Shown: piece after piece, positions 6,937 through 11,842 of the stretch
Numbering within the stretch: the stretch's first letter is position 1
Layout of the letters: each line of letters begins with the position of its first letter
DNA from: a virus
IMG/VR virus record: IMGVR_UViG_3300042184_000002
Coordinates: 1 to 24,223 of that record
Direction: 5' to 3' (one strand)
Length of the DNA stretch: 24,223 nucleotides
The notes under the pieces: model-generated
Told to the model about the DNA's origin: nothing
Seen by the model: the letters and a program-made list of their open reading frames with translations, nothing else
Databases searched by the model: none
Program-made: the position numbers and the translations under genes

Positions 6937-7011
6937 TCTTAAAGATGCTCTATGAGATTGAGTTATCTAATAGTTTTGATCTATTAGAGGATCTCAGAGA
7001 GGTCTTTAAGA
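6937..7011 (-). other. Long hairpin abutting the RNA polymerase start (RNase III-type site)
   Basis: Three stacked inverted repeats: TCTTAAAGA (6937-6945) with TCTTTAAGA (7003-7011); a 12-base arm (6947-6958) with 6991-7002, 10 of 12 paired; and CTAATAG (6967-6973) with CTATTAG (6981-6987) around a 7-base loop. The base of the stem touches the ATG of gene 1. T7 has RNase III processing sites between early genes, including one before gene 1. Because the stem includes the ribosome-binding area, cleavage could also control polymerase translation (inference). Confidence 0.75.
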
Positions 7012-7020
7012 TTTGATCTT

Positions 7021-7078
7021 TAAGTAGGAACCCCTCTGAGGTGTGTAGCCACAGTGAGGGGTTTTAAATTCCTACTTA
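7021..7078. repeat. Inverted repeat enclosing a phage promoter
   Basis: TAAGTAGGAA (7021-7030) is perfectly repeated in inverse at 7069-7078, with an inner pair CCCCTC (7031-7036) / GAGGGG (7056-7061). The phage promoter 7043-7066 lies inside, and the stop codon of the upstream gene is in the outer arm. TCTTTAAG also occurs twice as a direct repeat (7003-7010, 7017-7024). Confidence 0.75.
7043..7066 (-). promoter_or_regulatory. Phage RNA polymerase promoter upstream of gene 1
   Basis: The minus strand reads TAAAACCCCTCACTGTGGC then TACAC: core CCCTCACTGTGG, with one A replaced by C compared with the other class II copies. It drives toward gene 1, about 107 bases before its start codon, and is followed by an AT-rich stretch. 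Confidence 0.88.
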
Positions 7079-7474
7079 GCGGAGTGCTTCGATCCTGCCG
7101 TGAACGTCGGAGAGCTTGTAGACAAACTCTTTGATCTCGACGGTATCTCGCCATGCCTTGATGGCCGTTCGGATGGTCTCGTAGACCCTCATGTTGTAGT
7201 CGTAGCCAATGCCACTCCCCACGAGGCCGAACCAGCGAGGTTTGCACGCTTGGGCCATCTCAAAGGCGTCATTACCGGCAAACGGTGGATATGGTCGCTT
7301 GGTCAAGTGCGACGTTTGAGTCACCACCAGCAGACCATCAGTCACACGAAAGGCCAGGGTCTCAACGAAGCGGCCACAAGGCCCCTCGCCAAGCTTGAAC
7401 TCGACCTCCTTGACCTTGGCGAGTCCGTAGGTCTCAGGCTGGATGAACGAGGCGCGGAACTTGATGGATTGCAT
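7076..7474 (-). CDS. Hypothetical early protein, last before gene 1
   Basis: 132 residues, unrecognised. Beta-strand-like alternation in the first half (ETLAFRVTDGLLVVTQTSHL), a Gly-rich turn (GLVGSGIGYDYN near residue 86), and a helical C-terminus (IRTAIKAWRDTVEIKEFVYK). No membrane segment. The ATG at 7474 shares one base with the TGA of the preceding gene (TGATG), with GGGGAGG upstream, so it is coupled to the cassette containing the oxygenase. The stop lies in the inverted repeat holding the gene 1 promoter. Confidence 0.8.
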   Translation of the reverse strand: MQSIKFRASFIQPETYGLAKVKEVEFKLGEGPCGRFVETLAFRVTDGLLVVTQTSHLTKRPYPPFAGNDAFEMAQACKPRWFGLVGSGIGYDYNMRVYETIRTAIKAWRDTVEIKEFVYKLSDVHGRIEALR

Positions 7475-7695
7475 CAGAAGCCTCCCCGGTAGCAGCGAGT
7501 GAAGTCCCCGGTGTCGCTGTAGCGCAGGCCACGCCGTTGGCGCAGCATCCCCAAGCGAGCCTCAGACCATTCGGTATGCTCGACCATGGCCTCAGGGTTG
7601 GAGCGGTTGTTAGCGTGCAGCCGGATGGAGCGGTCAGCTCGGATCTTGGCGTCTGTCATGCCAGTGCGGGCCGGTTGGAAATTGCTATGGATCAC
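7474..7695 (-). CDS. Small Arg-rich hypothetical protein
   Basis: 73 residues from a GTG at 7695 that overlaps the TGA of the oxygenase gene (GTGA) and has GGAG 4 bases upstream. An internal ATG at 7659 (MTDAK...) lacks a ribosome site, so the GTG is preferred. The protein is strongly basic with many Arg and Asn residues (IRADRSIRLHANNRSN; RLGMLRQRRGLRYSD) and no hydrophobic segment. No family is recognised; nucleic-acid binding is possible from composition only. Confidence 0.65.
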   Translation of the reverse strand: MIHSNFQPARTGMTDAKIRADRSIRLHANNRSNPEAMVEHTEWSEARLGMLRQRRGLRYSDTGDFTRCYRGGF

Positions 7696-8396
7696 TTCAC
7701 TTCACTCCAATGAACAAGTAGGTGCCGCTCGCCAGAGGTGACGGGCAGTCCGTAATGCAGGGTCGTTTTGCCTTTGAAGAACATCGCCCAGCCCGGTAGG
7801 TTCTGAGGGACCTTCACGTCAGGGAAGAACGGGCCTTGTGCGACCATCGTTCCACCACCTTCGTGGTCATCGTTGAGCGCCACCACCAGCGTGACATCCG
7901 AGTCCCTGTCAGTGTGCCAATGGCCCCTGTCAGTCTCTGAGGGCTCGTACACGGCGCTTTGCACGCTGGTCAGTACGTCAGGCTCAAGATTGAACAGAAC
8001 CTTCGCCAGTGGCACCGCAGCGTCTGCCCAGAAGCTATGGAAGACCTCGTAGAACACTGGGTGTTGGTCTTGCAGGGTCACCTCAGGGATCTGGGCCTCA
8101 GTGGGCTCCTCAAGGTTGGGCTCATGCTCAAACTTGCTGACCTCGTGGATGATGTCCTTGCAGTACTCAGGGTGCAGATAGGCCACGCTGTAGACGCCCG
8201 GTGCATGGCACACCACGCAATCGTCGAGGAACTTTTGCCACTCAGAGTCCTCAGAGAAGTCCTCAGGGTTGATCCCACCGTTGTCCTCAGCGTACTTAGC
8301 CATCTCCTTGATGGTCTCAAGGTGCGCCTTAAGGAGTGGGTGGTACTTGTCCCATGAGGCAATGCCCGTTGTGGCTTTCGTGAAGACCCGGCTCAT
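7692..8396 (-). CDS. 2-oxoglutarate/Fe(II)-dependent oxygenase (prolyl-4-hydroxylase-like)
   Basis: 234 residues with the double-stranded beta-helix signature of 2OG-Fe(II) oxygenases in the C-terminal half: metal-binding HTD (H161, D163) in GHWHTDRDSDVTLVVALN, then EGGGT, and the distal H214 followed ten residues later by R224 in LHYGLPVTSGERHLLVHW. The H-x(10)-R spacing is the classic prolyl hydroxylase/PKHD arrangement, the Arg binding the 2OG 5-carboxylate. The N-terminal 110 residues are helical and unrecognised. It overlaps both neighbours (ATGA at 8396, GTGA at 7692). Such enzymes hydroxylate protein side chains or nucleobases; the substrate here is unknown. Early position suggests a host takeover or defence-evasion role (inference). 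Confidence 0.85.
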   Translation of the reverse strand: MSRVFTKATTGIASWDKYHPLLKAHLETIKEMAKYAEDNGGINPEDFSEDSEWQKFLDDCVVCHAPGVYSVAYLHPEYCKDIIHEVSKFEHEPNLEEPTEAQIPEVTLQDQHPVFYEVFHSFWADAAVPLAKVLFNLEPDVLTSVQSAVYEPSETDRGHWHTDRDSDVTLVVALNDDHEGGGTMVAQGPFFPDVKVPQNLPGWAMFFKGKTTLHYGLPVTSGERHLLVHWSEVK

Positions 8397-8881
8397 GGCA
8401 GCAGCCCCATCGGAAGAACCTCACGAGCCACGGAGTAGAGCGCCCCGCCAGTGATACCGAACGCGGCCACTGTCAAGTACTCAACGATGGATTTAGTTAC
8501 TGATTTAGAAGGTTTATTTGGCTTCCACCACTTGCTTTCCCGTTCCAGTTCTGCCTCACGGCGACGAACGGTTACCAGTGGATGCTCCTTTCTGGTGTAT
8601 AGTTCGTTCACAAGCCCAGTGAATAGGCGTTCTGCCTCAACACTCCAGTTGAACAGGGCTTGCAGGATCAGGTGTCCGACCTCTTGCCCGTTGTTGGCGA
8701 GAAACTGGAAGGAGTAGCCGTTATTTCCTTCGAGGGATACCACGTTCACACGGAGCCAGCGCTGTCCATGCCTGTTTTCGACATAGTGAGCGTAACCATC
8801 ATTCATCGCCCCCTGCATTGCAGCGATGAGACGGAAGGCAAAGCCGGCTGACACAAAGTTAGTACGGTTGAAGCGTTGCAT
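8393..8881 (-). CDS. Hypothetical protein with C-terminal membrane segment
   Basis: 162 residues, unrecognised. The N-terminal half is mixed; a charged linker (TVRRREAELERESKWWKPNK) leads to one likely membrane helix near residues 133-157 (VEYLTVAAFGITGGALYSVA), suggesting a cytoplasmic domain tethered by its C-terminus. The ATG at 8881 has AAGG some 14 bases upstream, a weak site. The stop overlaps the start of the oxygenase gene (ATGA), so the two are coupled and may work together. Confidence 0.75.
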   Translation of the reverse strand: MQRFNRTNFVSAGFAFRLIAAMQGAMNDGYAHYVENRHGQRWLRVNVVSLEGNNGYSFQFLANNGQEVGHLILQALFNWSVEAERLFTGLVNELYTRKEHPLVTVRRREAELERESKWWKPNKPSKSVTKSIVEYLTVAAFGITGGALYSVAREVLPMGLLP

Positions 8882-8977
8882 AAATAAACCAGACCTTAGG
8901 ATGTTGTAGAGCAGTACATGGTAAGACCAGAGCTATCGCCCGGCTTACGGTTGATGGAGCGGCAAGTGCGCCCAGCG

Positions 8978-8998
8978 GAGAGCCTGATACAGGCCCTC
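8978..8998 (-). other. Strong hairpin in the 8882-9010 gap
   Basis: In minus-strand RNA, GAGGGCCUG pairs with CAGGCUCUC (9 pairs, one G-U) around a UAU loop. No U-run follows, so it is not a standard terminator; a processing or stability element between early genes is possible. The rest of the 129-base gap shows nothing else I can support. Confidence 0.5.
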
Positions 8999-9010
8999 GA
9001 CTTGTAGCAC

Positions 9011-9097
9011 TTATGGAACGAAGAACAGCGCGATCATGACCACGAAGCAGCCTATCAGGAGCCCGCCCAGCATCCCTGTGACGATTGCGTCTTTCAT
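9011..9097 (-). CDS. 28-residue single-span membrane peptide
   Basis: MKDAIVTGMLGGLLIGCFVV then MIALFFVP: one hydrophobic helix with small-residue (GxxGGxxxG) packing. The ATG at 9097 overlaps the TGA of the acidic protein (ATGA), indicating translational coupling. No ribosome site of its own is obvious. Function unknown; inner-membrane location expected. Too short to judge homology by eye. Confidence 0.6.
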   Translation of the reverse strand: MKDAIVTGMLGGLLIGCFVVMIALFFVP

Positions 9098-9417
9098 TGG
9101 TCGTCGTCCTCATCCTCGTCCAGCTCCTCCTCAAACTCGATGTCGGAGTAGTCCTCGTTCTCCAGTTGGGCCTCAAGCTCAGCTTGCAGCTCGGACTCGT
9201 AGTCACCTTGAGCGCACCGGAAGGCCACCGGATCGACACTTGAGAGGACAGAGCCCACGTTGTAGGTCATACCGCAGATTACGACCGGCTCGTAGATCTC
9301 ATCCAGCACGTCCTCATACTCGGACTCGGAGAGGTCAACTTCGCCATTGGTGACATCGTAGCCCTTGTACTTGGTCACGTTGTCGATGTTCCAGAATGAT
9401 GCCTTGGAGAGTGCCAT
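9094..9417 (-). CDS. Highly acidic early protein (possible DNA mimic)
   Basis: 107 residues from ATG 9417 (MALSKASFWN), two bases after the upstream TGA. An ATG at 9432 would add five residues but has no ribosome site. By my count there are about 32 Asp/Glu and 4 Lys/Arg, a net charge near -28; the last 37 residues are the most acidic and end in EELDEDEDDDQ. The first 70 residues look folded (NVTKYKGYDVTNGEVDL; VVICGMTYNVGSVLSSVDP). T7 Ocr (gp0.3) is a similarly small, similarly charged early DNA mimic, but I see no sequence similarity. A DNA-mimic or basic-partner-binding role is inference. Confidence 0.8.
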   Translation of the reverse strand: MALSKASFWNIDNVTKYKGYDVTNGEVDLSESEYEDVLDEIYEPVVICGMTYNVGSVLSSVDPVAFRCAQGDYESELQAELEAQLENEDYSDIEFEEELDEDEDDDQ

Positions 9418-9418
9418 A

Positions 9419-9712
9419 TCAGTTAGTCCCATGTGGATTGTAGTGAGCTTCAGAGCAGAGCTTGATCATGTCGCGGAGTTCACGCACTGAGGTAGTGCGG
9501 AAGATGATGCCTGTACGGTCCTCAACGACCCAGTAGGAGCCCTGCCAGTCGCCCCAGTGGCCTACGGTGTAGACCAGCTCGCGGTGGTACACCTTGACGA
9601 ACTCAGCGGGCACCTTGAGGCTCAGCGTGAACTTCGAGAGTTCGACAGCCCGTGCTACGTCGTTGATCACAGGCATGGCCAGGATTGCGGCGGTCAAGTC
9701 ATGGATACGCAT
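9419..9712 (-). CDS. Hypothetical early protein
   Basis: 97 residues, unrecognised. The N-terminal helix (MRIHDLTAAILAMPVINDVA) is followed by strand-like segments (FTLSLKVPAEFVKVYH, GSYWVVEDRTGIIFRTT) and a short C-terminal helix (VRELRDMIKLCSE). GAGGG lies 9 bases before the ATG at 9712. Soluble; it lies between two other small early genes with short gaps. Confidence 0.8.
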   Translation of the reverse strand: MRIHDLTAAILAMPVINDVARAVELSKFTLSLKVPAEFVKVYHRELVYTVGHWGDWQGSYWVVEDRTGIIFRTTSVRELRDMIKLCSEAHYNPHGTN

Positions 9713-9722
9713 GGTGCAGCCC

Positions 9723-10037
9723 TCAGATCAGGTTGATGGTGGTCCACGAGCCGTTCCAGCGCTCACCGTTGAGGAACCACTCATAGTTCTTCTGGTTCAC
9801 GGTGACACTCGGCAGGCCGTTGAGGCGCTCTTTGGTGGTGTTACTGGTCCAGCCACCATCGCAGATCTCAAAGGACTTGAGAGGGCCTACATCACGCCGT
9901 GCTATTGCGTTACCGTGCAGCTTGAGTACCAGAACCGCGCCGAGTGGGCTAAGCTCTACAGTGGTGTTGCCACCGAATGTCCCAGTGCGACCCGATGTGA
10001 AGGCGTTAACAGCTTGTTGCGTGACTTGACGTGCCAT
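9723..10037 (-). CDS. Hypothetical early protein, beta-rich
   Basis: 104 residues, unrecognised. It opens MARQVTQQAVNAFTSGRTGT, then Gly/Thr-rich strands (NTTVELSPLGAVLVLKLHGN) and an aromatic C-terminus (YEWFLNGERWNGSWTTINLI) suggesting a small beta-sandwich or barrel. The ribosome site AAGGAGCAACACC is nearly identical to that of the upstream gene. I have the impression this N-terminal pattern recurs in early regions of other T7-like phages, but I cannot verify it. Confidence 0.8.
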   Translation of the reverse strand: MARQVTQQAVNAFTSGRTGTFGGNTTVELSPLGAVLVLKLHGNAIARRDVGPLKSFEICDGGWTSNTTKERLNGLPSVTVNQKNYEWFLNGERWNGSWTTINLI

Positions 10038-10048
10038 GGTGTTGCTCC

Positions 10049-10300
10049 TTATGAGGACTTTTCGATGTTGAGACGGTCCAGAAGGTCCGCCTTAGTGCGA
10101 TGCCAGTGGGCCTGTAAGACCCGTGAGTGTGTCAGTGTGTCATCCACCTCTTGGCGTAGCTTCTCCCACATCGGAGAGCTTGCAGAGCCCTCGTAGCGGC
10201 TGAAGGTGGACTTTGCGGCTTGATGGGCGTTCTCAGCCAACTTGATGCGGTGGTCGAGGTCATCCAGTGCCGCCTTGAGGTCGTCTAAACGCTTACTCAT
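10049..10300 (-). CDS. First early gene: small coiled-coil protein
   Basis: 83 residues, unrecognised. Heptad-like leucines and charges over most of the length (RLDDLKAALDDLDHRIKLAE; LRQEVDDTL...LLDRLNIEK) predict two helices forming a coiled coil. AAGGAGCAACACACC precedes the ATG at 10300. It is the first gene after the genome left end, behind two sigma70-type promoters and two leader hairpins, in the place T7 uses for gene 0.3 (Ocr), though it is not Ocr-like in charge or sequence. Confidence 0.8.
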   Translation of the reverse strand: MSKRLDDLKAALDDLDHRIKLAENAHQAAKSTFSRYEGSASSPMWEKLRQEVDDTLTHSRVLQAHWHRTKADLLDRLNIEKSS

Positions 10301-10338
10301 GGTGTGTTGCTCCTTGCCGTGCTAAGAACCAAAGTCGC

Positions 10339-10382
10339 AGACTCTCACATCCTCGTGCTAATGCTTGAATACACGAGAGTCT
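10339..10382 (-). other. Leader hairpin 1 upstream of first early gene
   Basis: AGACTCTC (10339-10346) is inversely repeated at 10375-10382, enclosing a 28-base loop with further short pairing. No U-run follows, so processing or protection of the early mRNA leader is more likely than termination. T7 has an RNase III site at the equivalent place. Confidence 0.55.
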
Positions 10383-10404
10383 ACTGCTTTATTTCCTTTC
10401 ACTG

Positions 10405-10457
10405 CTACGCACCGGCCTTCAAGACTCTTCCCAGAGGAAGGCTGTTTCAGTGCGTAG
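10405..10457 (-). other. Leader hairpin 2 upstream of first early gene
   Basis: Nested arms: CTACGCAC (10405-10412) with GTGCGTAG (10450-10457), GCCTTC (10415-10420) with GAAGGC (10437-10442), and CTCT with AGAG around a TCCC loop. A stable multi-helix stem lying just after the boxA-like element; candidate RNase III site. Confidence 0.65.
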
Positions 10458-10470
10458 TGTTTCAACCGTG

Positions 10471-10482
10471 TTTTTAAAGAGC
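10471..10482 (-). promoter_or_regulatory. boxA-like antitermination element
   Basis: The minus strand reads GCTCTTTAAAAA, differing at one base from the bacterial rRNA boxA GCTCTTTAACAA. As I recall the T7 leader, it has GCTCTTTAACAA at the same place, after the early promoters and before the first RNase III hairpin. This suggests recruitment of host Nus factors (inference). Confidence 0.55.
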
Positions 10483-10582
10483 GAGTGGGTGCCCGGTAGG
10501 CCGTGTCTATCAGCCAATTCGTTGCCCTTGTAGCGGTTCAGCTTGTGACTCAGTGTTGCCGTGTTGCCTTGTTGATGGAGCT

Positions 10583-10611
10583 ATTTGACCATGTTGCGTT
10601 GTTGCTGTCAA
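10583..10611 (-). promoter_or_regulatory. Early sigma70-type promoter, proximal
   Basis: On the minus strand a perfect TTGACA (10611-10606) is followed after 17 bases by TCAAAT (10588-10583), with TGG just before the -10 element. Position and direction fit an A-type early promoter for host RNA polymerase. Confidence 0.65.
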
Positions 10612-10755
10612 TCGTTTTGTTTGCCCTTGTGTTGCATCCCATCTGCCTTGGTGACCCTTAATGACTCTTGGCAGCCGTAGCATCGCAAGTCAGGCCCTAC
10701 TAACATCTGGGCAACTCCGGTAGACCCTTGAGCCATTCCGTTGTTGATGTGGCCA

Positions 10756-10784
10756 ATCTTATAGACCACCTTAGAGGCTGTCAA
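10756..10784 (-). promoter_or_regulatory. Early sigma70-type promoter, distal
   Basis: On the minus strand a perfect TTGACA (10784-10779) is followed by TATAAGAT: either TATAAG after 15 bases or TAAGAT after 17. This resembles T7 A1 (TTGACT...TATAGGAT as I recall it). It directs transcription to the early genes. Confidence 0.65.
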
Positions 10785-10877
10785 CCACTAATTTACAATA
10801 ATCATCATCCTTGTATTCCCTCTATATAGGCACGATGGGACATAGCCTATAGGGCGGCCTGTAACAGCGTATAGGCA

Positions 10878-10967
10878 TCATTAGGGCCTACTCGATGGCA
10901 TCATTAAGGCGTCATTAGGTAGCGCCCTCTCAGGGTCTCATGGTGTCCTTATAGGGTCCTCATTGAT
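10878..10967. repeat. Short-repeat array on the early side of the terminal repeat (SRL-like)
   Basis: Plus-strand copies TCATTAGGG (10878), TCATTAAGG (10901), TCATTAGGT (10912) and TCATTGAT (10960). On the minus strand they read CCTAATGA or CCTTAATGA, comparable in style and position to the CCTAAAG heptamers next to the T7 terminal repeat. Confidence 0.6.
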
Positions 10968-10979
10968 CCCCTTTAGGGA

Positions 10980-10994
10980 TAACAGATAGGGACA
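10980..10994 (-). promoter_or_regulatory. Concatemer-junction pause motif and predicted terminal-repeat edge
   Basis: The minus strand reads TGTCCCTATCTGTTA. As I recall T7, the terminal repeat ends in TGTCCCT and continues ATCTGTTA, where ATCTGTT is the class II pause signal used in packaging. The match would place the repeat edge between 10988 and 10987. Confidence 0.65.
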
Positions 10995-11203
10995 GATGGA
11001 CGCATAGGCTAACACTATGGCCCCTTGAGGTTCCCATTGAGATAATCAATTGGTCACCATCCTTGATAACCCATATGATGAACCCAACGAAGCCCATTAG
11101 GATCATCACCATGTAGCCATCATCACGAGTCACCTCACCGTATCCCTCAGACGATCATTGAGATGCCCATGGGGAGTAGAGGCCCTTTGGATGCCCTGAG
11201 AGA
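10988..11203. repeat. Predicted direct terminal repeat (single copy in this record)
   Basis: The early-side edge is set by the T7-identical junction motif. The other edge is uncertain: T7 and T3 ends begin TCTCA, and the minus strand has TCTCTCAGGG starting at 11203 and TCTCAGTACA starting at 11240. The first gives 216 bases, the figure I remember for gh-1 (unverified); the second gives 253. The interval contains no credible gene. Confidence 0.5.
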
Positions 11204-11270
11204 GGGGCCACGGGGGTAACCGCTGGTGTCTGTACTGAGAGGTGCCCTAAGAGATTTTTCTATCAGATTC

Positions 11271-11393
11271 TCATTAAGGCCCCTTGAGGATCATTATCAG
11301 CCAGTCATTAAGGTTCGTCCAGTACCACCTATCGGTTGCCTCAGAGAAGACCTAACGATAACCACGAGGGGACCATTAGGAGCTTCATTGAGT
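11271..11393. repeat. Short-repeat array on the late side of the terminal repeat (SRR-like)
   Basis: Plus-strand copies TCATTAAGG (11271, 11305), CCATTAGGA (11373) and TTCATTGAGT (11384), the same unit as at 10878-10967. Scattered relatives (CCATTGAG 11034, CCCATTAGG 11093, TCATTGAGA 11155) lie inside the predicted terminal repeat. No gene is seen from here to the 19.5-like stop at 11463. Confidence 0.55.
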
Positions 11394-11462
11394 CTTGCTT
11401 GTACTGCTCAAGGAGGTAGAGTGAAACGATACCGAACTTGAGCGTGTTGGCAACGACTGGGC

Positions 11463-11633
11463 CTACTCGCCACAGCCTCCTACAGCTACGCACAGCAAGG
11501 TCGAGACCCAGCCCATGGCGTCAGTACCTGAGGTGAACCCTAAGGTCACCAGCAGGATGCCAACGAGCTTGTAGGTGGAACGTGAGAGAGCCAGTCGCTT
11601 CAGTACCAGCAGGACGGTTGCCTTGGTGGTCAT
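11463..11633 (-). CDS. 19.5: gp19.5-like small membrane protein
   Basis: 56 residues from ATG 11633, preceded by AAGGAG. The arrangement matches T7 gp19.5 as I recall it: a basic start (LKRLALSRSTYK), a hydrophobic helix ending LGFTSGTD, and a second hydrophobic stretch WVSTLLCVAVGG. It is the last gene before the genome right end, behind the promoter at 11777-11799, again as in T7. Upstream in-frame starts lack a ribosome site. The function of gp19.5 is unclear; a membrane role is expected from the two helices. Confidence 0.75.
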   Translation of the reverse strand: MTTKATVLLVLKRLALSRSTYKLVGILLVTLGFTSGTDAMGWVSTLLCVAVGGCGE

Positions 11634-11776
11634 AGCGGTGGTCTCCTTGAGAGATGATAGTTGAAGGTGATGGCTATTGCCATTACTCACCATCGGTGAT
11701 GTGGTCCTTAGACTGGTCCTCATCCTGAGGAATCCTAAGGTTAGCTCTATGAGGGAATCATATAGGACCCCCCTAA

Positions 11777-11799
11777 GGTAGCCATAGTGAGGGTTTTTA
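11777..11799 (-). promoter_or_regulatory. Phage RNA polymerase promoter (phi-OR position)
   Basis: The minus strand reads TAAAAACCCTCACTATGGC then TACC, identical to the gh-1 consensus as I recall it. It lies after the large terminase gene and before the 19.5-like gene, as T7 phi-OR does, and points to the right genome end; in T7 this promoter is a secondary origin and primes end processing. Confidence 0.93.
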
Positions 11800-11815
11800 A
11801 ATTAGTGCTGATAAT

Positions 11816-11837
11816 GACCAGACATCCCTGTCCAGTC
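11816..11837 (-). other. Stem-loop after large terminase stop
   Basis: RNA of the minus strand pairs GACUGGACA with UGUCUGGUC (9 pairs, two G-U) around GGGA, 6 bases after the stop codon. It has no U-run, so it is a weak terminator at best and may protect the 3' end of the late mRNA. Confidence 0.4.
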
Positions 11838-11842
11838 ACACT

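Noticed and set aside
8775-8797. CTCACTATG match to the phage promoter core within 8393-8881
   Set aside because: The upstream half lacks AAAACCC and the sequence after ATG differs; too weak to call.
8859-9239. 126-codon minus-strand frame over the acidic protein and the gap
   Set aside because: Composition is Arg/Ser/Thr shadow-like, and it overlaps two better-supported coupled genes.
10975-10986. TAGGGATAACAG, the first 12 bases of the I-SceI site
   Set aside because: The rest of the 18-base site does not match; likely coincidence next to the concatemer-junction motif.
11226-11441. Plus-strand 71-codon frame in the terminal region
   Set aside because: Opposite to all other genes, no ribosome site recognised, and it overlaps the repeat array and a possible terminal-repeat edge.
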